Made by a program: the position numbers and the translations under genes
Notes under the pieces: model-generated
What the model saw: only the letters and a program-made list of their open reading frames with translations
Told to the model about the DNA's origin: nothing
The model's database searches: none
Part shown: positions 34,724 through 44,129 of the stretch, in pieces
Numbering within the stretch: the first letter of the stretch is position 1
Layout of the letters: every line of letters starts with the position of its first letter
NCBI GenBank assembly: GCA_027405735.1
Contig: JAPEHQ010000009.1
Coordinates: 1,612,001-1,676,000, forward strand
DNA: 64,000 bases
Source of the DNA: Mucor racemosus
Lineage: Eukaryota > Mucoromycota > Mucoromycetes > Mucorales > Mucoraceae
Reading direction: 5' to 3'

Positions 34724-36431
34724 TCAAGATGATCCATTCATCATTGATCTTTTTCTACGTTCTCGAATACAAGCTAAAACTTGTTTAGCTGAATCGATTA
34801 CGACTGCATCATCATCTTTGGTGTTAATTGTGGTGGCTGTGGCTGTGGCTGTACTTTGGTTACTATTGACAATGGTAATAGGAAAGGTTTTGTGGGAACT
34901 CATTGTCTAATGCAAACCTACACTTTAGTAAAGAAAAAAAAATCTAAAAATAATATTTTACACACCCTTAACCTTGGACTTGATAACGATTTATATTCCG
35001 TGGTTTTATTATATCGATGGAATAGAGACGAATTATTAGTATTTTTAGTATTATTACTAGCATTGTAATGATCATATGTTAGTGGTGCTGCTGTTGTGCT
35101 TGAAGAATATGGTCTATGATGATGAGATGGTTCTTCGTTTGGTTCATCTTCCGAGGATGAAGATGTAGTTGTTGTAGTTGTGTCTGATCTAGTTCTACTA
35201 AGATAATTACTGTTGATACTTCTTTGCTGTGGAATCATAAATTTCCTTGGTGCGAAACGGGGCGTTGCTGGATGTTCAACAACTTGAGACATTTGTTATT
35301 GTTTGTTTATACTATATATTAAACAAATATATTTTCCAATTTACCTGATTCTAGTAATTTTCTTCCGTAATTCCGAGTGGGTTTAGAAGCATGTTCCAAT
35401 GTTTGTCGCCTGGTTGTTGTTGTTGGTACTAGCACAGGAGGAGATGGTTGATAGTTATTGACCAGTTTTTGTGGTTGTGGTTGTGATTGTGCTATTGAAG
35501 CTGAAGAAGAATGTTTCCTCGACGTAATGGGTTTATCTCGAGATAAGGTTGTTTGTTTCGGTATCATTGTTACTGATTTCTTTGGAATTTGTTTATACAA
35601 ATAATCATCCCTACTATTAGGTACTGCTGATGCAGAAGTGGCGATTGACGTACGATATTGATGGCGAGGCGATTCAGGAACGGATGAAGGAACCCTTTGG
35701 TGTTGATTATTTCGGGACATTTCTTGTGCCTGAATTTCCCTTGGATTGCTTTTACTTGTTGATAAAGAACGCTGCTTTAAAGGTAGCATGGTTCTTTGAT
35801 TTTTTAATTGCTGCTTATGTTCATTATTATTCGATACAGTTGAACGAAATTTATTTATATCTTGTATTTTACTATTATATTAAATTAATTACATTAGCTA
35901 GCGTATGGTGATGATGATGATATAAACATTACCTTGCGTTTTTATCAATGGTAGTTCTGCTTACAGGACGAGATAATATGCCATCCATCATGAAATCAGT
36001 ATCAAGGAAATCTCTCAATTCACTTGAAACAAGGTCATCGAATGCTACGTCTTCATCACCTATAAAATTCACTTTTAGTTGTATTTCAAATGAAAGAATA
36101 TTTCAAAAGGAAATATACCATTATTAATCTTTTTGAACAGCATTACACTTTCGCCTCTTGATACAGGCCTTTGAATTCGAGAAGGCGGTACAAATCTGTT
36201 TCTAATCATATTTCTTTTGATAATATCAACATCATCTCCACCACAGACAGAAGGTGCAGGAGTTACTAAATCACGACGAAACATTCTCAATTCATCGTCA
36301 TCTATGCTATGAAGTGAAATGCGATAATGTTGCTGTGATGTTGATCTACCATCATTGCTTGCATAATCATGATTCAAATCAATCACATCATTTACAGAGA
36401 CATTATCATCATATTGACTTAAGCTGGACAT
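34724..36431 (-). CDS. Ser/Thr/Gln-rich protein of unknown function, five exons
   Basis: Proposed exons: 36119-36431, 35933-36059, 35345-35793, 34966-35282, 34724-34906. Most junctions have clear GT donors and AG acceptors in matching phase (GTATAT...TATAG, GTAAAT...CAAG, GTGTGT...TTAG). The exon 2/3 junction is the weakest and the start of exon 3 could move. The protein is about 460 aa and largely disordered: Ser, Thr, Gln and His runs, several RPVSR/RPYS-like basic-Ser motifs and a polar C-terminus with a helical IRERRKRS segment. The best conserved-looking block is RFVPPSRIQRPVSRGESVM near residue 90. No domain or membrane segment is visible and I do not recognise it. Start chosen at MSSLSQ; an upstream in-frame hydrophobic extension is less likely. 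Confidence 0.6.
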
Positions 36432-36785
36432 TTTTGAATTGAAAGAAAAGAAAAGTAAAAAAGAAGAAAAAGAAACAATAAAGTTTGTCATTAGGAAATT
36501 TCGTCCCTTTGTAAAAATATTGGAGAGTTATGCATGCAAGTGGTAGTTAGCCAAAGCTAGTATATTTGTTTTACCACACTACTCTTGGGATTAAAGTTAC
36601 ATTTAAAAAAAAAAAAGGCTCCCTAGAATTACTCCACACAAACAGCCTCACTATTGATTTACAAAATACTCACAAACACACTTACTGGTATAATATTATA
36701 GTATTTTCTCCTTATTTTTTTGTTATTATTAGTATAAAAAACAACATTTATATATTATTATTATTTTGCTCCTTATAATAAATAT

Positions 36786-37382
36786 TTACGCATTCTTAGC
36801 AGCCGTAGAAGACTCTTTGATAGCATCTGAAAGATCTTTCCTATCAGCTTCCGTATAAAGCAAACCAGTATTAAACGCTTTAGTTGCTTCATTAAATCTA
36901 TTGAGTCCCATCAAAGCCTTTCCTTTTCTGAACCATCCTTTACTCCAATCCTTCTTAAGTTGTGTTACAATATGAGCATCCACTAAAGCGTCCACATAAT
37001 TGCCCAAGATACAACTTGCTGCTGATCGATTACTTAATATGGGTGCTAATTCTTCCCTTACCGTTTGAAACGCCAAAGGCTCCCATAGTGGTCGACTCCA
37101 AGCTAATTCGGCGGCAGATGTATATAATCCCACTGCCTCTTGGTAGTTTTCTGATTTATAGGCTTGATTTCCGTCTAATTTATAATTATTTACTGTGGTC
37201 TTTAGTTTGGTTGATAATGGTTTGTTTGGTGCTGGTAGCTCCTTGATAGTTTTGAGGGATGCAGCAAGTTGATTATGTTCTGTCCAGTCGATCCCACAAC
37301 CAAGACAAGATTGCTTTTGATGTGATTGGCATACAACGATGTCATCAGTAGGAATAAAGGAGGCTTCAAAAAGCGTACTCAT
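36786..37382 (-). CDS. SEC72: Sec72-like TPR subunit of the Sec62/63 ER translocon complex
   Basis: Fungal Sec72 is a cytosolic TPR subunit of the post-translational ER import complex, where it helps recruit chaperone-bound precursors. This intron-free frame gives 198 aa from MSTLFEASF; an ATG four codons upstream (37394) is an alternative. The N-terminus shows the family pattern IVVCQSHQKQSCLGCGIDW (paired cysteines). It is followed by TPR-like helices at about 75-190: GNQAYKSENYQEAVGLYTSA, NRSAASCILGNYVDALVDA, GWFRKGKALMGLNRFNEAT. A TATATA box lies on the minus strand at about 37458-37466, 65-75 bp upstream. Length and domain order match fungal Sec72. Confidence 0.85.
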   Translation of the reverse strand: MSTLFEASFIPTDDIVVCQSHQKQSCLGCGIDWTEHNQLAASLKTIKELPAPNKPLSTKLKTTVNNYKLDGNQAYKSENYQEAVGLYTSAAELAWSRPLWEPLAFQTVREELAPILSNRSAASCILGNYVDALVDAHIVTQLKKDWSKGWFRKGKALMGLNRFNEATKAFNTGLLYTEADRKDLSDAIKESSTAAKNA

Positions 37383-37394
37383 TGTACTGACCAT

Positions 37395-38179
37395 ATTCTT
37401 TTCAGATAAGGATATTTGTGAAAGAGAGAAAGAAAGATGCGTACATGTGTCGATCAATATATAAAGTGTTTTCCTCATGCGCATTAAATTAAAAATATAA
37501 ATACGCGATCTGTAGAATGCTTTTATTAATCAACGATACGTGATACAACTCTCTCCATAATGCATCTAAATTCATTTCATTTACATGTAATATTTATTTG
37601 AAGTTTTCTTTACATAACTCTAGATCTAATATCTTCGTTTCTCTAAATTTATTTGTAATATAAGATACGCAGAAAGGGGCTAAGAACTGTATATTGGTAT
37701 GCAATATAAAAGGAGTTTCGGAAGTAGGTCTTGGCTGCTCAAATTTCCACGCTCACAAACAAATAAACAAATAAAATCCAGGTTAATTTGCTTTCTAATG
37801 TGCTCATTTAATGTCAATAAGATTATTTCTAAATTAACCATGGCGATAGCAATCATGCAGTTTTAATGCTTCTTTTTAAAGAATTCTAAATATTCGCTTC
37901 GACATAAATGTCTGGAAATTTATCGATGCTAGACATATGCAACGTCTTTCTTGAAAATTGGAATTAGAGACTCTATACATCATTAAAATTTATACTACAT
38001 GTTGAAATTCGTAAAACAATAGCGGTTTAGATCGGATTCGATTAATATTTAAAATGATTATATCATTTAATTGCATAGGTCTATATATGATCAAGTTTGT
38101 AGTTACAATAAATGAGAATAGACAATCAATGAAGAGACGGCTGAAAGTACAGACTTTACGAACTTAAAAAATCAATATT
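37395..38179. other. Intergenic upstream of SEC72
   Basis: Holds the minus-strand promoter of the SEC72-like gene (TATA at about 37460). The rest is AT-rich without recognisable gene or repeat. Confidence 0.45.
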
Positions 38180-38490
38180 ACATGGTTTCTAATCTTCAAA
38201 TCGATATGTACTCTCTATTATATAACTAATCTCATCCTAAACACTTTTTAGTATGTACCTTAAACACTATAAAATAGATTTAAGCTTATAGCATTATGTT
38301 ACCTGTCCCTAAATTCAATTTATATCTCGCCAAAGACTCAAAAACGCGTAAAATTCACTGATTTGTATTAAAAACTGGGTCTCACTTTTCATCCCTACTC
38401 TACTTTTTCCTTCACTAAATAATAACAAGAAATAATTATATGCCAATGTACCAGAGATGTTCAACTTTTATCCAAAAACAAGTATAACGG
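38180..38490 (-). repeat. Family B repeat, fragment B3
   Basis: Complement of the 3' end of B1/B2 (CACTTTTCATCCCTACTCTA, TCACTAAATAATA..AAGAAA). It is cut at about 38490, where a family A copy begins directly (GCAATGCCATTTATTGAATG). Confidence 0.72.
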
Positions 38491-38494
38491 GTAA

Positions 38495-40371
38495 TAAATG
38501 CAATGCCATTTATTGAATGGGTGAATGTGAATGTATGAAGCAGAGCTTACTTTTGAATTAAAGTACTAATTATTCTGGTTAAGGTCAATAGATTCAAAAA
38601 GCATAGTTAAGTGCAATCATTACTACTAAATCACATAATTTGACATGCAGAAAACTCTTGAAGCGTTCATTATTATTTTTTTTTGGCAATGATACAAATC
38701 ATCGTTCAATACGACTGAATACTAATGAATCAGAGAAAATACAACTGGTGAAAAACTGATACCCAATGTACATCGAGGCCAAGATTGGTAAAAAGTGCAT
38801 TCATTATGTCGTGGAAATCGCAAAATTTTGATGGATATAAATTATAGGAACACGATGTTATGTTTGCCTCAGGATTTCTAAAAGGGTTTTAAAAGAATAC
38901 TCTATCAAACTTACTAACATGTTAAATACTCACCATGTGCTATTAGTAACATCTTGTTTTTAATTTAATTGTTGTATTATTAAAAACTAAGCTTTTCATA
39001 GCTTATGACAATGACAATGGGATGTTTCTGATTTTAGATTGACATTTATCATAAGGTGGGCTGATGATACGTTTGATACTACTGTAGATGGAATCACTTA
39101 ATTTAATTTATGGACTTTGAATGCAAATACCGAGGAACCATGTGTAAGTACGTAAGTTGGTTTTAGTAAAACATTGCATAAATTGGCTTGGGGCAAAGAG
39201 GGTAAAAAGGTGGCAATAATAGGTCCCAGTGATGGCCATGTTTATGTTTATGATGTTTATGTTTATGATATGGAGAAGTAAAAATAAAATCAAGGTAAAT
39301 TACCTCTAGCGCAATAATTATAAAGACTATTTTATCATCAAATACACTACCACACAATATTAACATATATAAATTTTTACAGTAATATGCTTGAATCAAG
39401 TGGGTACAGCATTGTAAATTCTCGAAAAAGTTCTTAAGTATTATAAAATCTCTTATTTTTAAAATTTGCAAGGCTTATAAGCGGAATATTAATTTCGAAA
39501 AAATTTCTTGTCCAGATCATCAATTTTGACATTTTTTAATTTTTTTTTTCTGATTTTGCAAATCTAGAGTTAATTATACTACCAATTATAAAAACAAAAA
39601 ATATACACATATAGAAAATTTAGCGCTCTATTTGCTCAATAAAAAACAACAGGCATTTTTATTGCAAAATATTACATGAAAATCCTTTAACCAAAAATCC
39701 GTTTTTGGGCCAAAAGTACAAAGTTTCATTACTTAACTTTAAATATTAAGTTTTTATGAAATGCGTATTAGCTATAGCTACAATTTTCTCTCCTAATGTA
39801 GTATATTTAAACGTTGATTTTGGTATCAAAATTTGATTTTTCGGTTTTTTGATAAAAATCATGTGTGCTGGTAAGGATAAAATGAGTTCCCGAAAATGTC
39901 CGCTACAAAATCTAAATTTTCAGATCGTATATGGTTAAATGTAAGAAAAGTTGAAAAGAACGCCTTTTTATTTGAAACTTAGATATACCATAGTAGACTT
40001 TGCCATTCAATCTTGCTATGCTCAATTACGGTGTCGCTCTAGGGGCTCGCTTTTGCAATTTTTTAATGAATCTTTGATATGACAGATGGTTTTACTGGTA
40101 GAAAAATACATGTTTCTATGATAACAGATATTACCTATTTTATTTAATTTATGGTTCATGCGCTGTAATGCTGCTTTTACATTGGCTGAAATGTGCAATT
40201 TAGCAGGGTTTTAATTGCGTTAAATAATTTAAAGCCTTGAAAATCTTTTTTTACGTGTGTTGTTTCTCCCTTTTTGTTTTCATATTCTAAGGATATATTC
40301 ACCGTTTGATAAGACATATCAGACTATCCAGTTGGTATTCTTTTCTTTTATCTGAATATTCATGCTAACAT
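38495..40371 (+). repeat. Family A repeat, copy A4
   Basis: Plus-strand copy collinear with 44130-46010. It keeps the 5' part, the dynein-like exon (39038-39277), the short-frame region and the core block (40015-40063). It stops at about 40371, where the D1 LTR starts, at a point equivalent to 46022 in A5. Confidence 0.8.
39038..39277 (+). pseudogene. Dynein intermediate chain-like WD40 exon, copy in A4
   Basis: Bounded by TTTTAG at 39037 and by GTAAAA after GGAGAA at 39277. Residues such as WADDTFDTTVDGIT, FNLWTLNANTEEP and LHKLAWGKEGKKVAI, then PSDGHVYVYD, match the other copies. A TAA stop falls before FNLW and there is a frameshift near CAATAATAGG. The VYVYD-coding unit is duplicated. 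Not functional. Confidence 0.65.
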
Positions 40372-40973
40372 TGTTTATATATATACATAAGACAACCAGC
40401 TAAAATACAATTGGAACTACAGTAGATATATTTATTTAAGTATATGTATAAGAAAAAAAGGATGAGAATGTCAAACTATGAGTATTATAAAGATTATTAG
40501 GTATTTGTATGTTTTAGGATCGCGGATATAGGATATAACATTTGATAGTTAAATCTTGATTTCATAAGTTGGAAGATCAGTTGTATGAGGGTTTGATGGG
40601 AATAGATTGACCAGAACCAGTTCCGACAAGGAGGAGGCAAAGTTAAGTAGATAGAATATTCTTCTTTGATAATTGATTAAACGACAGAATATTCTTTATA
40701 ACAGCAAAAGCCAATGTGAATCGCAGGTAAAGATTTACATTGGCTTAACTTAAATAATATCATCATATCATCTTAGGCTAAACATAATATATAATATAAT
40801 TACTCCACCTTAATCCATAATTGAAATAAAGTCTATATGCATCATTCCTTACAGTTCCTAACTCTAATGATCATAACCAGATAACTCATTAAGAACTTAC
40901 GATGAACCATGCCTTCTGTGCTCATTATTAGTATTACATAATCCAGCTCAATATTTACACAGTATCCTAAACA
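40372..40973 (-). mobile_element. LTR, family D, copy D1
   Basis: A 602-bp unit beginning TGTTTATATATATACATAAG and ending CAGTATCCTAAACA. It is the inverted counterpart of D2 (59743-60360). Ends are TG...CA, but the flanks (AACAT and GTGTT) do not match. The sequence on either side comes from different repeats (A4 on the left, F-like on the right), which suggests a rearrangement through this LTR. Confidence 0.72.
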
Positions 40974-40984
40974 GTGTTTATTAG

Positions 40985-41105
40985 TGATATTTGTTGTTCA
41001 TGCTGATGGTTTGGTATGACATTTAGCATTTAGTATTAGCTACTAAATACCATCTCATGTTGAATTTTAATGATCGACATTGGATGTTAATAAGTGTTCC
41101 TAATG
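40985..41105 (+). repeat. Repeat F fragment, copy 2
   Basis: Resembles 25540-25680 in the same orientation (TATGACATTTAG..T, AGTTACTAAATG-like, CATGTTG.ATTT.AAT). It is interrupted or bordered by the mariner starting at 41108. Confidence 0.45.
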
Positions 41106-41280
41106 TACAGTCGGGGTTACTAATGTTTCATCCAAAAAAAAATTAAGAAAATGAAAATATAATGAACACCTATTTTCAAATTTGGTTTGCTCTTTATTAC
41201 AAGTCTCTGATGATTCTATACTTCGTCAAAAATAAGATATATATGTTTATTACGTGAAAGTAAAAATAAAATAACAAAAC

Positions 41281-42603
41281 TAATATTTTGTTGCTTCTCC
41301 CTTGCTATCTATAATTGCCTGGCATTTTTTGGGCATACCTTCAATTAACTTAGCAGCGCACTCAACATCAATGTGATCTCTTCCACCATTTTGCATATGC
41401 ACCTGTATGACAGGTAGCATTGTTCTCCTGAAATACGAAATCAGTACCTTCATTTTGATGTAAGTCTTGAATCCAGGGAATGTAATGTTGCGACAATACA
41501 TCAATATATGATTCTTGATTCATATTTCCGTCAGTGAAGATCAAAGGTCCAAACCCCCAGCCCAAAAACAAGACCAAACTATCACACTACCACCACCAAA
41601 TTTTACCGAACGTAATATATGGCAGCTCTTGTGGAACAGGTAGAGATATTCACGGAAAAAAGTACGTATAAAAAAACAATAGGAATTCGACTAGATGACG
41701 TTAGGCTTTTATTATCAAGTAGAACTTAATTGACTCTTCTTTGAAAGGAAGATGTCCTTCTATTTATACACAATTTCTAATCTATATTATAAATCAATGA
41801 GAACAAATAGGAACATGCCATTTCCATAATCTACCCGATATCTTTAGGTCCTGATTTTATCATGAATGAAATCAGGCCATATTGAATAATGGTGTATTTA
41901 TGATTCAGGTCAATAATCATAATTTGCTAGGATCCACATCTCGGTTATAAGATTACTTGCTGTATCAATCAGACATGTCAAATCAAAGTGATTCCTGATT
42001 TATCCCAGCGGTAATTCAAGTTAGACACCAGATGAAATAGAGATCTAAATGGATGTAATCCACAGCTCTCATACTTTTCACCTTGTTTTCTTAGAACTAA
42101 TGGTGTATCATCATTGCCGCAAACATAAAATCTTGACTCATCAGATCAAATCACTTGTCTCCATTGTTCATTAGACCAATTGATATGAAATTGTGCCCAT
42201 TCCCGTCTATTTTTTTTATGTCCCTCTGTTAACTTGGGTTCTTGGGTTTAACAGCAGGTTTATAGTACTTAAATCCCAACTTTCTTATCCATTTTCTTGC
42301 TGTCGAGCGAGAGACGTTTTTTCCCATCATTCTGAGTTGCCCCGTAATGGTCTCTAATGTTTGAAAGGGATCTCTCTTTGTTGATCGCTCCAAATGACGT
42401 TGTGTATAATCATCAAAGGAAGATGGCCTTCCGGTACTTTTTCCTGTTAAAGTAGCACCAGTTTGATCTCCTCTGGATATGATACTTTGGACTGTAGGAC
42501 GCTTTATGTCAATCATAGTAGAAATGTCATATTGGCTAAATCCAAGCTGTTTTAAATAAAACATTGCGCCAAGCTTCATCTTTTTTGGCTCATTTAGAGA
42601 CAC
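41281..42603 (-). pseudogene. Tc1/mariner transposase, broken
   Basis: Reads from ATG 42603 on the minus strand. The N-terminal helix-turn-helix region (FYLKQLGFSQYDISTMI) is followed by a second DNA-binding part ending in RKWIRKLGF, with GRPSS between. The catalytic part has WSDESRFYVCGND; the Trp codon of WSDE is TGA, a nonsense change. The insertion at 41617-42054 splits the gene between SCGL and RSVKFGGGS. After a frameshift near 41565 the frame GPLIFTDGNMNQESYIDV and FVFQENNATCHTG follows, where the usual second Asp (EDNA) has become ENNA. The C-terminal GMPKKCQAII matches the DDE family. Inactive by several independent lesions. Confidence 0.82.
41617..42054. mobile_element. 438-bp insertion within the transposase, 5-bp duplication GTAAT
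   Basis: The flanks are GTAAT at 41612-41616 and 42055-42059. Deleting the insert and one GTAAT rejoins the transposase frame exactly (SCGL to RSVKFGGGS). It contains ATCCCAGCGGTAATTCAAG, similar to the H LTRs, and CACGGAAAAAAG, similar to LTR K. That suggests a solo LTR, but its ends (ATATGGCAGC / CTAAATGGAT) are not TG...CA. Confidence 0.72.
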
Positions 42604-42832
42604 CTGAGGGTGGTGTTTTTTTATTATAAATTGAATGTAATCTACATTTTTGTCAATGGCCGCTCTTCCAAAGAAATGCCGAGCAATCTCCGGATGCGAC
42701 CATCTAATAACATTTCCAAGCTGTAAATTTCTAGAAAAAATTACCGGACAGTTCGGACGCGGCTGTTCAAATATCTCAAGCAGCTGTGAGATGCAGATAT
42801 TTAAATTTTATACAAAAACTAATGTTCGACTG

Positions 42833-42959
42833 TATAATTAATTATTCGAAGATCTATTTAATGTAAAGTCTAAAATACAACATACAGCATTTGCTACACA
42901 CTTGTAATTAAAAACAATTAAAATATAATCTTCCTTATGAATACTAATCCAAGTAAGCT
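42833..42959. other. Short spacer
   Basis: The first 70 bp echo 6436-6510. Nothing else seen. Confidence 0.35.
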
Positions 42960-43330
42960 ACACTCTACATGATGGACAAAGGTATGAATATGTGCTTTTT
43001 TAAGTATTTCGGATATCAACTTCTTCCATGTGTCATCGTGCATTCGATAAGTTTGAAAAACAGGTTGTATACCTGCTATTTACACCTACTGTAATGATCT
43101 GCAATCTTGGATACATACTATGGTCAAAATAATATGCTAATGACTAATGATATGATTCTTAATATTGAAAATGGGTGAATATTGGTTGAAGGAAGGTTGA
43201 TGTTCTTATTCGTAAATTAGATATTTATTAAAGGAGATAAATAATGTAAAGGGGTAGAAAGACAGATAATTCCACAGGAAATTATTGAAAGATTTCCTTG
43301 CAGTATTTATAGGAACATTTGAGTTCAGCA
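42960..43330 (-). repeat. LTR-like repeat F, copy 3
   Basis: 43170-43330 is the complement of 25090-25260. It includes GATTTCCTTGCAGTATTTAT, so a TATA-like element is conserved in both copies. Ends uncertain. Confidence 0.45.
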
Positions 43331-43364
43331 TTACTGCTGTGAATTATTATAGTGATACTTTGAT

Positions 43365-43585
43365 TCATTTATAGTATTGACTTGATTTGAATGAATGAAT
43401 AAGCTCATGCTAATCTATTTGCTTTCTAACAATATTCGTTTCTATTTAGTAGCCAACAGCTAGGGAGAGGAAAACAAGATGTTGTCTTGTATACCACTAC
43501 CAATTATCAAAGGTACACCATTATAATTACGTGTTAATTGGTTTTACTAATAGTTAATAGCTCAATTTGTATAGGTCAAAAATAA
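43365..43585 (-). repeat. Repeat J, copy 2
   Basis: Inverted counterpart of 20752-20975 (GAAAACAAGATGTTGTCTTG, CAAAGGTACACCATTATAAT). Confidence 0.6.
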
Positions 43586-44129
43586 AAGTGTATTCAGTTC
43601 AAAACGCTTGAAACAATTCAGTTATGCTAATTTACATGGTTTATTATCTCTTGCTCATTCATTGCTATATTCATTTGATTTTAATATTTTTTTATACTGC
43701 TAATAATTGACTGGTTCGTCCATTAGAGTTAACTCACCATCCTTGTTTAACGTATCTATAATAACGGTTTATTATTAACTCATGGTGTGCAAAGTTATTA
43801 AAAGGGGTTGTCTAATCTCATATTTATCTGATTCAACTGCTGATGCTAAACTAGCATTAAATTAGTTGTGTTGACTCGCAATAAAGTAAAGCGTTTTACC
43901 AAGTAGGACGTTGGCGTTCAATATATTTTAGTTAAATTGAACAGATAGAGATATTATGGTTCATGCAGAGATCTATGAACACAAAAATAATCCGAATTGT
44001 GATGTTTCGTCTACCTGTAGGAGATTTTTTTGTGGCGATACCTGGTGACTCAAGTGGAATTTAAACATTTAATTGCCAAATGTATCGAAGAATCAAGATA
44101 AAGTCGGTTTATTGATTGATATAATGGAT
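43586..44129. other. Intergenic, unassigned
   Basis: No gene or shared repeat recognised. Confidence 0.4.

Larger units (their letters stand above)
41108..42832 (-). mobile_element. Tc1/mariner element, degenerate, carrying a 438-bp insertion
   Basis: The element is bounded by TA dinucleotides at 41106-41107 and 42833-42834. Its termini share CAGTCG (CAGTCGGGGTTACTAATG on the left; complement of GTTCGACTG on the right). TA target sites and CAGT-type termini are hallmarks of Tc1/mariner. Inside is one transposase gene on the minus strand. The 5' non-coding end is shared with the relic at 6.1-6.4 kb. Confidence 0.78.
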
